Source of the DNA: Yoonia sediminilitoris
GTDB lineage: Bacteria > Pseudomonadota > Alphaproteobacteria > Rhodobacterales > Rhodobacteraceae
DNA: 64,000 nucleotides
Assembly (NCBI RefSeq): GCF_003058085.1
Contig: NZ_QBUD01000008.1
Span: 111,836-175,835, forward strand
Direction: 5' to 3'
Made by a program: the position numbers and the translations under genes. Shown here in pieces: positions 25,936 to 34,890 of the stretch. The notes beneath the pieces are model-generated. The model made no database searches. It saw nothing but the letters and a program-made list of their open reading frames with translations, and was not told the origin of the DNA. The number at the start of each line of letters is the position of its first letter. Position 1 is the first letter of the stretch.

Positions 25936-26915
25936 GTTGCCTGCTCCGCGCGCTTGAGGATAATGCGGCCCTTTTCGCGATTGGACTGTGCGTTCAACGC
26001 GACGGCGATGATGATCGCACCACCTGAAATGGCCAGTTGCCAGAAGGGTGAGATGTCAACGACCGGCAGCGCGTTCTTGATGATGCCGAGAAACAAGGCC
26101 CCCAGAAGAGCGCCCGCAACGGTCCCGATGCCACCCATGATCGATACACCGCCGATGACGCAGGCCGCGACCACGTCCAATTCGAACCCACCGGCGATAT
26201 CAACGTAGGAGACCGCAAACCGCGACACCCAGAGATACCCCGTCAGTCCGGCCAACGCGCCCGAGATCGTGAAGGCCCAGAACTGGGTCTTTCCAACATT
26301 GATGCCGGCATAGGTCGCCGCATGGGGGTTGCCGCCCGCAGCGTAGAACGCCCTCCCCAGTGTTGTGCGGGTCATGACGACTGTAAAGCCGACTACGGCA
26401 ATGATGGCGATCCATCCGAGAACCGGCAGACCAAGGATTTCGGTCCGGGGGAAGGCCTTGAATGCATCGCTCATCTCATGGCTGTTGACCCATTTGCCGT
26501 CGGAGATCACGAAGATAATGCCCCGGAATATGGTCATGGTGCCAAGCGTCACGACGATCGGCGGAATGGCTAGCTTCCAGACAAGCAATCCGTTGAACAT
26601 GCCCAGAAGCGTGCCCAAGCCGACGGCGATGACGAGGATGAATGCGATGGGCAGGCCCGGTGCCGCCACGTTGACCATTGAGACGACCATACCCGAAAGC
26701 GCCACGTTTGCCGCAACGCTCAGGTCGATGCATTTGGTCAGGATGACAATCATCTGGCCAATCGCCAACAGGATCAGCGGTGAGGTGTCGTTGAACACAT
26801 TGGCAAGGTTGCCGGGCGCAATGAAGCCCGGAAAGCGCGAGGATATCAGGGCCAGTAACAGGATAATCGCGCCTATCAAAAGGGCCTCGCGCGATGTGAT
26901 GAACCGTTTCAGCAT
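25932..26915 (-). CDS. rhaP: Rhamnose ABC transporter permease
   Basis: The protein has 327 residues, RbsC-like, with a coupling loop GRAFYAAGGNPHAATYAGI in the same position as in rhaQ. The two permeases are homologous and presumably heterodimerise. It follows the ATPase gene by 11 bp and overlaps rhaQ by 4 bases. The name follows the rhizobial order in which the first permease after the ATPase is RhaP. Confidence 0.9.
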   Translation of the reverse strand: MLKRFITSREALLIGAIILLLALISSRFPGFIAPGNLANVFNDTSPLILLAIGQMIVILTKCIDLSVAANVALSGMVVSMVNVAAPGLPIAFILVIAVGLGTLLGMFNGLLVWKLAIPPIVVTLGTMTIFRGIIFVISDGKWVNSHEMSDAFKAFPRTEILGLPVLGWIAIIAVVGFTVVMTRTTLGRAFYAAGGNPHAATYAGINVGKTQFWAFTISGALAGLTGYLWVSRFAVSYVDIAGGFELDVVAACVIGGVSIMGGIGTVAGALLGALFLGIIKNALPVVDISPFWQLAISGGAIIIAVALNAQSNREKGRIILKRAEQAT

Positions 26916-26926
26916 GACATGTTCCT

Positions 26927-28462
26927 TCAGATGCCAGCGGCGTGGCGGACAAGTGTTTCGGGTTGCAGATCATCGCCGGCCAGTTCAGCGGCGATCCGTC
27001 CCTCGCGCATCACGATAACGCGGTCGGACATGCCAAGGACCTCGGGGATTTCCGAGCTGACCATAACAACGGCAAGACCCTGTGCCGCGAGTTCCGCCAT
27101 GAATTCGTGCACAGCCGCCTTGGACCCGATATCAACGCCCTTGGTGGGCTCGTCCAGAATAATGACCTTGGGCTTTGTCGCAAGCCACTTGGCGATAACG
27201 ACCTTTTGCTGGTTGCCGCCCGAGAGGTTGCCGACAGGCGTGTCCAGCGATGCTGCCCGCAGATCGAGCCTTTCGGTGTATTCGCGGGCCAGCTTGAATT
27301 CCTCGGCCAGTTTCAGAAAACCCTTGCTTGAAATTCGCCCCAGCGATGGCAGGGTGACGTTTTGAAAGATCGGCAAATCAAGGATAGCGCCTTGTTTCCC
27401 ACGATCTTCGGGAACGTAGACGATTCCACTGTCAACGGCGTCCGCAGGAGACTTGATCTGCACAGGGGCGCCTTCGATCTCGACGGTTCCGCCAGAGGCG
27501 CGGGTGATGCCGAACAGCGACTGCATGAACTCGGACCGCCCCGCGCCAACCAGACCGTAAAAGCCAAGGATTTCACCCTTGCGCAGGGTAAAGCCGATAC
27601 CATCGAATTCCGTCGGATGGGCATAGTCGCTGACTTTCAGGACGACCTCGCCCGGGTTTGCAGAGCGTTTGGGAAAAATCTGACTGACGTCCCTGCCAAC
27701 CATCATTTTGACGAGTTCTGCTTCGGTGACATCGGCAATCGCGCCATTCCCGATCAACTGGCCGTCCCGAAAGACCGTATAGTTGTCCGCAATGCGGAAA
27801 ATCTCGTCGAACTTGTGGCTGATGAACAGGATGGCTTTGCCTTGGGTCTTCAGACGTTCGACAAGCTCATAAAGCTCCTCGATTTCCTTATGCGACAGGG
27901 CTGCGGTCGGTTCGTCCATAATGACAACGCGCGCGTCTATAGAAAGCGCCCGGGCAATGGCCACGAGGTGTTTGTTCGCGATGCCAAGGTCTTTGAGTTT
28001 GTGTTCAGGGTCGATCTGCGCGCCAATCTCTTCAAGGATCTGGCGCGCCTTGCTGTTCATGGTTTTGAGATCAATCAAGCCGAAGCTGCCACGCGGTGCA
28101 TGGCCAAGAAATATATTCTCGGCGACCGAAAGCTCGTCGAACAAGACAGTTTCTTGATGGATGGCGGTCACACCGTGGTCTGCGGCTGCCTGCGGGACCC
28201 GAAACGTAGTCGGCTGGCCATTCACAAGGATCGTTCCGCCGTCGGGCTGATAGATTCCAGTCAGGATTTTCACGACCGTGGATTTTCCTGCGCCGTTCTC
28301 GCCGACCAGGGCGGTGACTTTGCCCGGAAATAGGCGAAGTGAAACCTCTGCAAGGGCTTTGACCCCCGGAAAGGTCTTTGTGATGCCATCAAGTGCCAAG
28401 ACCGAGTCGTCCACGGTCTCGCCTTCGGCCGGAAGGATGGTGTCCGATTGTTTCAGCATCAA
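26927..28462 (-). CDS. rhaT: Rhamnose ABC transporter ATP-binding protein
   Basis: 511 residues with two ABC domains, as usual for monosaccharide importers. The first has Walker A GENGAGKST near residue 56, VIMDEPTAALS as Walker B, and VAIARALS nearby. The second half begins with the degenerate Walker A GLVGAGRSE near 305, with LSGGNQQKV and ILDEPTKGVD. It drives rhamnose import with rhaP, rhaQ and rhaS. A Met-Met start leaves one codon of uncertainty. This RhaT is unrelated to the E. coli proton symporter of that name. Confidence 0.92.
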   Translation of the reverse strand: MMLKQSDTILPAEGETVDDSVLALDGITKTFPGVKALAEVSLRLFPGKVTALVGENGAGKSTVVKILTGIYQPDGGTILVNGQPTTFRVPQAAADHGVTAIHQETVLFDELSVAENIFLGHAPRGSFGLIDLKTMNSKARQILEEIGAQIDPEHKLKDLGIANKHLVAIARALSIDARVVIMDEPTAALSHKEIEELYELVERLKTQGKAILFISHKFDEIFRIADNYTVFRDGQLIGNGAIADVTEAELVKMMVGRDVSQIFPKRSANPGEVVLKVSDYAHPTEFDGIGFTLRKGEILGFYGLVGAGRSEFMQSLFGITRASGGTVEIEGAPVQIKSPADAVDSGIVYVPEDRGKQGAILDLPIFQNVTLPSLGRISSKGFLKLAEEFKLAREYTERLDLRAASLDTPVGNLSGGNQQKVVIAKWLATKPKVIILDEPTKGVDIGSKAAVHEFMAELAAQGLAVVMVSSEIPEVLGMSDRVIVMREGRIAAELAGDDLQPETLVRHAAGI

Positions 28463-28480
28463 AGGTCTCGGGCTCGGAAG

Positions 28481-28519
28481 AAAAAGGGGGTCCGGCGCGG
28501 ATCAAACGCTCGCGCCGGA
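28481..28519 (-). terminator. Intercistronic stem-loop between rhaS and rhaT
   Basis: On the minus strand TCCGGCGCG and CGCGCCGGA form a perfect 9-bp stem with an 11-nt loop, followed by CCCCCTTTTT. It lies 16 bp after the rhaS stop. In many sugar ABC operons such a structure downstream of the binding-protein gene stabilises that mRNA and reduces read-through to the transporter genes; that role is inferred here. Confidence 0.7.
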
Positions 28520-28535
28520 GATATGTTCGAACCGA

Positions 28536-29537
28536 TTAGAAGATCGACTTGAACTGCTCGATGTTGGAAGCATCATAGACAAAGGGATCGGCCATTGCTG
28601 CCGACGTAGAATCGTCCAGTGTGATGGTTCCGACCCGGCCAATCGAGATTTCGGCACCCGGTTCGGCGGTTGCTGCGCCCGAGGCCAAGGCATGGGCAAT
28701 CATGGTTGCCGAATAGCCCAAGTCGATGGGGTTCCAGATCGCAAAGGACTGCGAAGCACCGCTTTCAATGGCACCGGCCATCTCGGAAGGAAGCCCAAGG
28801 CCGGTTACGTTGACCTCACCGACCTTGCCTGCGTCGACCACGGCTTGCGCTGCAGCCACGATACCAACGGATGTCGGTGCGATGATCGCATCGAGATCGG
28901 GATAGGACTGCATCAGGCCGGTGGCCTCACGATAGGATTTGTCGGCAAGGTCGTCGCCGTAGACCGTTGTGACCACGTTGATGCCGGGATAGTCGCCAAC
29001 CACCTTGTTCATCTCTTCGATCCAGATGTTCTGGTTCGTCGAGGTGGTGGTCGCCGAAAGTACGGCCACATCACCGCCATCGGGCAAATGATCCGCCGCG
29101 AGCTTGATGATCATATTGCCGATCAGGGCATTGGATGATGGGTTCAGGTGCATTTGGCGGCCTTCTTCGGCCACGCCGGAATCCCAGCTAATGACAGTGA
29201 TGCCACGCTGCATTGCCTTCTTGAGGGTCGGCACAAGTGCGTCGGTGTCGTTGGCCGAGACGGCGATGGCGTCAACGCCCTGCGCTATCAGAGAGTTGAT
29301 GACCTCGATTTGGCCCTCGGCGGTGGTGTCGGTCGGACCGGTATAGATGATCTCGACGCCACCCAGTTCGGCGGCGGCCTCTTCAGCCCCCTCTGCGGCA
29401 GCCTCGAAAAAGCCAATCCCCAAGGCCTTCACGACCAGTGCGATGCGCATGTCGTCCTGCGCCATGGCGGTTGTGCCAAACAAGCTGGCTGCAAGGCCAA
29501 GGCCTGTGGTGAGTTTTGTAAAAGTGCGACGTTTCAT
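28536..29537 (-). CDS. rhaS: Rhamnose ABC transporter substrate-binding protein
   Basis: 333 residues of the periplasmic-binding-protein type 1 (RbsB-like) family. The N-terminus MKRRTFTKLTTGLGLAASLF...AMA is a signal peptide, with Arg-Arg but not a strict Tat motif. KALGIGFFEAAAEGAEEAA and ISWDSGVAEEGRQMHLN are in the usual ligand-binding places. GGGAGG lies 6 nt before the ATG. It binds rhamnose in the periplasm and delivers it to the permeases. This is not the AraC-type RhaS regulator of enterobacteria. Confidence 0.93.
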   Translation of the reverse strand: MKRRTFTKLTTGLGLAASLFGTTAMAQDDMRIALVVKALGIGFFEAAAEGAEEAAAELGGVEIIYTGPTDTTAEGQIEVINSLIAQGVDAIAVSANDTDALVPTLKKAMQRGITVISWDSGVAEEGRQMHLNPSSNALIGNMIIKLAADHLPDGGDVAVLSATTTSTNQNIWIEEMNKVVGDYPGINVVTTVYGDDLADKSYREATGLMQSYPDLDAIIAPTSVGIVAAAQAVVDAGKVGEVNVTGLGLPSEMAGAIESGASQSFAIWNPIDLGYSATMIAHALASGAATAEPGAEISIGRVGTITLDDSTSAAMADPFVYDASNIEQFKSIF

Positions 29538-29575
29538 TGAAATCCTCCCTAAAGTACGTTCGCGGTTTAAGCCCC

Positions 29576-30376
29576 CTACGAGGCCACGTTTCTCTGAGCG
29601 CCCCCCGATTGGGCGACGATCAGCGTCACTTCTGCGGCCTCCAACATGGCTGCCGCCTTGTCTGATATCTGGTCATCCGTGATGACCGTCGTGATCCGGT
29701 TCAGCGGGCAAAGAACGAGGCTGGAGCGTTGCTCGAATTTCGTGCTGTCCGCCAGTACGACAAGCTCGTCGGCCTGCCCGATGAGTTTTTGCTCTGCCTG
29801 GATCAGCAGCGGATCGGCCTCCATCAACCCCAAGGGCCCAAGGCCCTGAGCGCCCATGAACATGCGGCGGGCGCAAAAGTTCCGGGTCACGTCATTGTCG
29901 AATGGCGACAGGATGATGTTCTGTTCCCGATAGATCGTGCCGCCCGACAGCAAAATTGTGTTCTTGGAATGCTTGAGCAAGTGCTCGGCAATCGGGAACG
30001 AATTTGTAAAGACCTGCAAGCGGCGACTGGCCAGTGGGTGGACCATCTGAAAGGTGGTCGTGCCTCCGTTGATGATGATTGCGTCGCCATCCCTGCAAAG
30101 ATCGACCGCAGCCGCAGCAATCGCCTGCTTCTCATTGATCCGCATGGTTTCGTTGACTGAAAAGGGGCGACCCGCAATACCGACAAACTGTGGCGGGTTC
30201 AACGCCTCTGCACCGCCGCGCACGCGCCGCAGCTGACCTTCCTGATCCAGAGTTGCGATATCGCGCCGGGTTGTGGCTTCGGATGCGCCAGTCAGATTGC
30301 ACAGTTCGACAACCGTGACCACGGGGCGCTCCTCGACTGCGGACAAGATAATCGTGTGGCGCTCTTTTTCGTGCAT
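29576..30376 (-). CDS. rhaR: DeoR-family transcriptional regulator of rhamnose genes
   Basis: 266 residues. The N-terminal winged helix (VVELCNLTGASEATTRRDIATLDQEGQLRRVRGGAE) is the DeoR pattern, followed by a phosphosugar-isomerase-like sensor domain with INGGTTTFQMV and LSGGTIYREQN. DeoR repressors usually respond to a phosphorylated sugar intermediate. If the kinase is lost here, that signal could be absent or come from another enzyme. GGGGAGG precedes the ATG. It lies 38 bp upstream of rhaS and is divergent from rhaD; the probable operator lies in between. Confidence 0.9.
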   Translation of the reverse strand: MHEKERHTIILSAVEERPVVTVVELCNLTGASEATTRRDIATLDQEGQLRRVRGGAEALNPPQFVGIAGRPFSVNETMRINEKQAIAAAAVDLCRDGDAIIINGGTTTFQMVHPLASRRLQVFTNSFPIAEHLLKHSKNTILLSGGTIYREQNIILSPFDNDVTRNFCARRMFMGAQGLGPLGLMEADPLLIQAEQKLIGQADELVVLADSTKFEQRSSLVLCPLNRITTVITDDQISDKAAAMLEAAEVTLIVAQSGGAQRNVAS

Positions 30377-30422
30377 TCAACGTCCTCCCCTACGATGCGA
30401 ACTTGCAGGGATGCGGATCAAA

Positions 30423-30495
30423 TGTCAATCATTAACAGTAAAATATTGTCATATAGAGTCGCTTTATGATTGCTTTTGACTATCAATGATTGACA
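30423..30495. promoter_or_regulatory. Divergent rha promoter region with paired operator arms
   Basis: TGTCAATCATT at 30423-30433 and its exact reverse complement AATGATTGACA at 30485-30495 lie 62 bp apart centre to centre, close to six helical turns. Each arm contains TTGACA read towards one of the two genes: 30490-30495 for rhaD and 30428-30423 for rhaR. CAGTAT lies 17 nt after the rhaD-side hexamer as a possible -10. A partial third copy (ATGATTG) is at 30466-30472. Repressor looping between the arms is inferred. Confidence 0.7.
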
Positions 30496-30565
30496 AAGTG
30501 TCGCGCTCTGATCAGTATTTGGGCCGAATGTATTGACGGGCGAAGAGTGTCCACAGGGAGGGAAC

Positions 30566-32668
30566 ATGTTGAAATCACTGGAAACTCAGCTGCTTGATAG
30601 CCGTTGGGATGATGACGTCGCAAAAGGGATGAGCGAATCGGAATTACTGCTCTATCGCTCGAACATCCTCGGCTCTGATAAGCGTGTGACCAATTATGGA
30701 GGTGGCAACACCTCTGCCAAGGTGATGGAGACCGACCCGTTATCCGGCGATCAGGTTGAGGTGCTCTGGGTCAAGGGTTCCGGCGGCGACATCGGCTCGA
30801 TCAAGATGGACGGTTTTGCCACCCTCTATATGGACAAGCTGCAGGCGCTGAAGCCGCTCTATCGCGGGGTCGATTTCGAAGATGAGATGGTCGGCTACCT
30901 GCCGCACTGCACCTTCAAACTGAACCCGCGCGCGGCCTCAATCGATACACCACTGCACGCCTATGTGCCGCGCAAACATGTGGACCACGTCCACGCCGAT
31001 GCAATCATTGCGATCGCCGCGTCAAAGAACTCCAAAGACCTTACGAAAGAGATCTTCGGTGACCGTATCGGCTGGCTGCCGTGGAAGAAGCCCGGATATG
31101 AGCTTGGTCTGTGGCTCGAAAAGTTTTGTGTCGAAAATCCGGATGCGGACGGCGTGGTTCTCGAAAGCCATGGTCTTTTCACCTGGGGCGACACCGCAAA
31201 AGAGTGCTACGACCAGACCATTGACGTGATCAACGTCGCGACAAAATGGCTGGCCGAGCGCAGCAAGGATGTCGCACCCTTTGGCGGAGCCATCCACAAG
31301 AGCCTGTCTGCCGGTGACCGTCGTGCGGTCGCCGCCCGGCTTATGCCCGCGATCCGCGGGTTCGTGTCCGGTAATCAGCACATGGTCGGCCATTTCAACG
31401 ACAGCGACGTGGTGCTTGAGTTCGTCAATGCCAAGGACATGGAGACGCTGGCAGCCTTGGGTACATCCTGCCCCGATCATTTCCTGCGCACGAAGATCCG
31501 CCCGCTGGTGGTACCGTTCAATCCCGCGACCCGTAACATTGACGCCGTCATGGACGGGCTGCCTGACCAGATTGCCGCATACCGCAAAGACTATGCAGCC
31601 TACTACGAGCGCTGCAAACATGACGACAGCCCGGCGCTGCGCGATCCGAATGCAGTGGTCTATCTGGTGCCCGGCGTTGGCATGATCACCTTTGCCAAGG
31701 ACAAGGCAACGGCCCGCATTTCCGGCGAATTCTACGTCAACGCGATCAACGTGATGCGCGGAGCTTCGGCGGTCAGTGAATATCAGGGATTGCCCGAGCA
31801 AGAGGCCTTCGACATCGAATACTGGTTGCTCGAAGAAGCAAAACTGCAACGCATGCCGAAACCCAAGTCGCTTGCAGGCCGGGTGGCACTTGTCACCGGA
31901 GGGGCGGGCGGCATCGGTGCGGCGACTGCGGAACGCTACTTGCGCGAAGGGGCCTGCGTGGTTCTGGCCGACATCAACGAGGATGCGCTGGCTTCGACGA
32001 ATGACAGTTTGTCGGGCCGTTTCGGTGCCGACGTTGTCCGAAGTGTTGTCATGAACGTGACCAGCGAAGACGCTGTCGCGGCGGCCTTTGCCGCGACTTC
32101 GGTCGAATTCGGCGGCGTCGACATTCTGGTATCCAACGCCGGAATCGCATCCTCTGCCCCGATCGAGGAAACCTCTCTGGCGCTGTGGAACAAGAACATG
32201 GATATCCTGTCCACCGGCTACTTTCTGGTCAGCCGCGAAGCATTCAAGCTGATGCGGGTGCAGGACATGGGCGGCTCGGTCGTCTTTGTTGCATCCAAGA
32301 ACGGTCTTGCCGCCTCGCCGAATGCTGCGGCCTACTGTACCGCGAAAGCGTCCGAAATACATCTTGCACGGTGCCTGGCCCTGGAAGGCGCCGAGGCGGG
32401 CATCCGCGTCAATGTTGTCAATCCCGATGCTGTCCTGCGGGGCTCCAAGATCTGGGAGGGTGACTGGCTGGAACAGCGCGCGGGCACCTATGGCACCGAC
32501 AAGGACGGGCTGGAAGAGATGTATCGCCAGCGGTCCATGCTCAAACGGTCTGTCCTCCCCGAAGACGTCGCCGAGGCCTGCTACTTCTTTGCCGCAGACA
32601 CGTCTGCCAAGTCGACCGGCAACATCATCAATGTGGATGCAGGCAACGTCCAAGCCTTCACGCGATAG
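30566..32668 (+). CDS. rhaD: Bifunctional rhamnulose-1-phosphate aldolase / short-chain dehydrogenase
   Basis: 700 residues. The N-terminal 420 residues are a class II aldolase domain (NYGGGNTSAKV, DHVHADAII with zinc-ligand His residues, VVLESHGLFTWG). The C-terminal 270 residues are an SDR domain with VTGGAGGIGAAT, SNAG and the catalytic YCTAK. The aldolase splits rhamnulose 1-phosphate to dihydroxyacetone phosphate and L-lactaldehyde, and the SDR half is expected to oxidise lactaldehyde to lactate. GGGAGG lies 4 nt before the ATG at 30566. It pairs with rhaI downstream. Confidence 0.94.
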   Translation: MLKSLETQLLDSRWDDDVAKGMSESELLLYRSNILGSDKRVTNYGGGNTSAKVMETDPLSGDQVEVLWVKGSGGDIGSIKMDGFATLYMDKLQALKPLYRGVDFEDEMVGYLPHCTFKLNPRAASIDTPLHAYVPRKHVDHVHADAIIAIAASKNSKDLTKEIFGDRIGWLPWKKPGYELGLWLEKFCVENPDADGVVLESHGLFTWGDTAKECYDQTIDVINVATKWLAERSKDVAPFGGAIHKSLSAGDRRAVAARLMPAIRGFVSGNQHMVGHFNDSDVVLEFVNAKDMETLAALGTSCPDHFLRTKIRPLVVPFNPATRNIDAVMDGLPDQIAAYRKDYAAYYERCKHDDSPALRDPNAVVYLVPGVGMITFAKDKATARISGEFYVNAINVMRGASAVSEYQGLPEQEAFDIEYWLLEEAKLQRMPKPKSLAGRVALVTGGAGGIGAATAERYLREGACVVLADINEDALASTNDSLSGRFGADVVRSVVMNVTSEDAVAAAFAATSVEFGGVDILVSNAGIASSAPIEETSLALWNKNMDILSTGYFLVSREAFKLMRVQDMGGSVVFVASKNGLAASPNAAAYCTAKASEIHLARCLALEGAEAGIRVNVVNPDAVLRGSKIWEGDWLEQRAGTYGTDKDGLEEMYRQRSMLKRSVLPEDVAEACYFFAADTSAKSTGNIINVDAGNVQAFTR

Positions 32669-32678
32669 GAAAAGACCC

Positions 32679-33917
32679 ATGAGCTATGAAACAGCGAAAG
32701 CCGCATTTGCCGACTGGGGTGTCGATACCGAAGCCGCCATGGATCGCCTGAAAAAAAATCCGATTTCCATGCATTGCTGGCAAGGCGATGACGTCGTCGG
32801 GTTTGAACCGAAAACCGGCAGTTCTGGTGGTGGTATTCAGGCGACCGGAAACCATCCCGGCCGCGCCAGAACACCCGACGAATTGCGGGCCGATCTGGAA
32901 TTCGCCTATGCGTTGATCCCGGGCAAGCACCGCCTGAACCTTCACGCGATGTATCTGGATACGGATGAAAACCCGGACCGGGACGAGATCGAATTTCGGC
33001 ATTTCGCGCCGTGGGTTGATTGGGCCAGGGAGCAAGGCATCGGACTGGATTTCAACCCGACGTTCTTTGCGCATGCCAAAGCAGACGACAATTTGACCCT
33101 CAGTCATCCTGACGATGGCATTCGTGATTTCTGGATCGAACATGGCAAGCGGTCCCGCGACATTGCGGCACAGATGGGGGTCGCGCTCGGCTCGCCCTGC
33201 GTCAACAACATCTGGGTGCCCGACGGATACAAGGACACGCCAATTGACCGGATGTCGGCGCGCAGGCGGCTGGAGGCATCGCTTGATGCCATGCTGGCCA
33301 CGCCCAAGGACAAGGCACAGCTGTTGGACGCGGTGGAAAGCAAGCTCTTCGGGATTGGCGTCGAGGCCTGCACCGTCGGCAGTCATGAATTCTACATGGG
33401 CTATGCGATCCGCAAAGGGACCCTGTTGTGCCTGGACATGGGCCATTTCCATCCGACCGAGAACATTGCTGACAAACTCAGTTCGGTTGCGCTCTCGCTT
33501 GACGAAATTTTGCTTCATGTCTCGCGACCGATGCGTTGGGACAGCGACCACGTCATCCTGCTGAACGACGATATCCTTCAAATGGCGCAGGAACTTGTCA
33601 GCGCAGATTTGCTGGGCTGCACCCACATCGGGCTCGATTTCTTCGACGCCACAATCAGCCGGACCGCAGCTTGGGTGATCGGCACCCGCAACATGCAAAA
33701 AGCCCTGCTGCGTGCGCTCTTGATGCCTCTCGACACGCTGAAATCCGCGGAAAGCGCGCTGGACTACACGACGCGCCTAACGGTCACGGAAGAGTTCAAG
33801 GATATGCCATTCGGAGCGATTTGGGATGAATTCTCGGCACGTGAAGGTGTTCCGAATGGTCAGGCACTCATCAAACAGCTCGATAGCTACCAAAGCAGCG
33901 TATCAGGTCGCGATTGA
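32679..33917 (+). CDS. rhaI: L-rhamnose isomerase, rhizobial RhaI type
   Basis: 412 residues starting MSYETAKAAFADWGVD, 10 bp after rhaD. It belongs to the TIM-barrel xylose-isomerase-like family; metal-ligand regions include NLHAMYLD, DMGHFHPTENIADK and VILLNDD with conserved Asp, His and Glu. It converts L-rhamnose to L-rhamnulose. The protein is not closely related to enterobacterial RhaA. It is the last gene of the plus-strand rha unit. Confidence 0.93.
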   Translation: MSYETAKAAFADWGVDTEAAMDRLKKNPISMHCWQGDDVVGFEPKTGSSGGGIQATGNHPGRARTPDELRADLEFAYALIPGKHRLNLHAMYLDTDENPDRDEIEFRHFAPWVDWAREQGIGLDFNPTFFAHAKADDNLTLSHPDDGIRDFWIEHGKRSRDIAAQMGVALGSPCVNNIWVPDGYKDTPIDRMSARRRLEASLDAMLATPKDKAQLLDAVESKLFGIGVEACTVGSHEFYMGYAIRKGTLLCLDMGHFHPTENIADKLSSVALSLDEILLHVSRPMRWDSDHVILLNDDILQMAQELVSADLLGCTHIGLDFFDATISRTAAWVIGTRNMQKALLRALLMPLDTLKSAESALDYTTRLTVTEEFKDMPFGAIWDEFSAREGVPNGQALIKQLDSYQSSVSGRD

Positions 33918-33937
33918 GCTCATGTGTAGTGTGCGGG

Positions 33938-34090
33938 TCATACTGCGGCCCTTTGCGCTTCTGCCTCGGCACGGGCTGTTTCCCCGGTCAGCTCACCGAT
34001 GGCCGCCGACGGGCTGCGCCCCTCAACGGTATAATAATACCCGAAATAGCCCAACGCGGCGGCAATGAGAATAATCGCAATTGCTCTCAT
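33938..34090 (-). CDS. Small membrane-anchored hypothetical protein
   Basis: 50 residues: MRAIAIILIAAALGYFGYYY is one hydrophobic helix, then a charged Ala/Glu-rich tail (ELTGETARAEAEAQRAAV). AAAGGG lies 8 nt upstream of the ATG, and codon use fits the neighbours. It is convergent with rhaI (20 bp apart). Upstream, AGCCCC and GGGGCT at 34118-34133 form a short hairpin whose role is unclear. Function unknown. Confidence 0.65.
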   Translation of the reverse strand: MRAIAIILIAAALGYFGYYYTVEGRSPSAAIGELTGETARAEAEAQRAAV

Positions 34091-34278
34091 TTGAGAAACC
34101 CTTTCCATGGCCATAAAAGCCCCTCGGGGGGCTGCCCACAGGGATGTAAGACATCACCAACAAGGGAAAGCGCGGGGCAGCGCCAGACCAAGCCAAATAC
34201 AGCCCGTTTTCCGGGTTGAAGCGGGGCGGACAGCCGTCTAACTTGGGCCCGTAAACACGCAGTGATTCAAGGATAAAG

Positions 34279-34827
<549 letters not shown>

Positions 34828-34852
34828 TCACACGGCATGTCTGGATGAATGA

Positions 34853-34881
34853 AATGCGCAGGCTCTCCTGCGCATTTTTTT
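34853..34881 (+). terminator. Rho-independent terminator of infC
   Basis: AATGCGCAGG pairs with CCTGCGCATT around CTCT, a perfect 10-bp stem followed by a T run. It lies 26 bp after the infC stop. rpmI and rplT, which often follow infC, are not here. Confidence 0.9.
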
Positions 34882-34890
34882 ATGGAGCGG

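Noticed and set aside
31022..32680. Long minus-strand frame of 552 codons opposite rhaD
   Set aside because: It is antisense to a clear bifunctional aldolase/dehydrogenase; high GC makes long open antisense frames common. No family motif on that strand.
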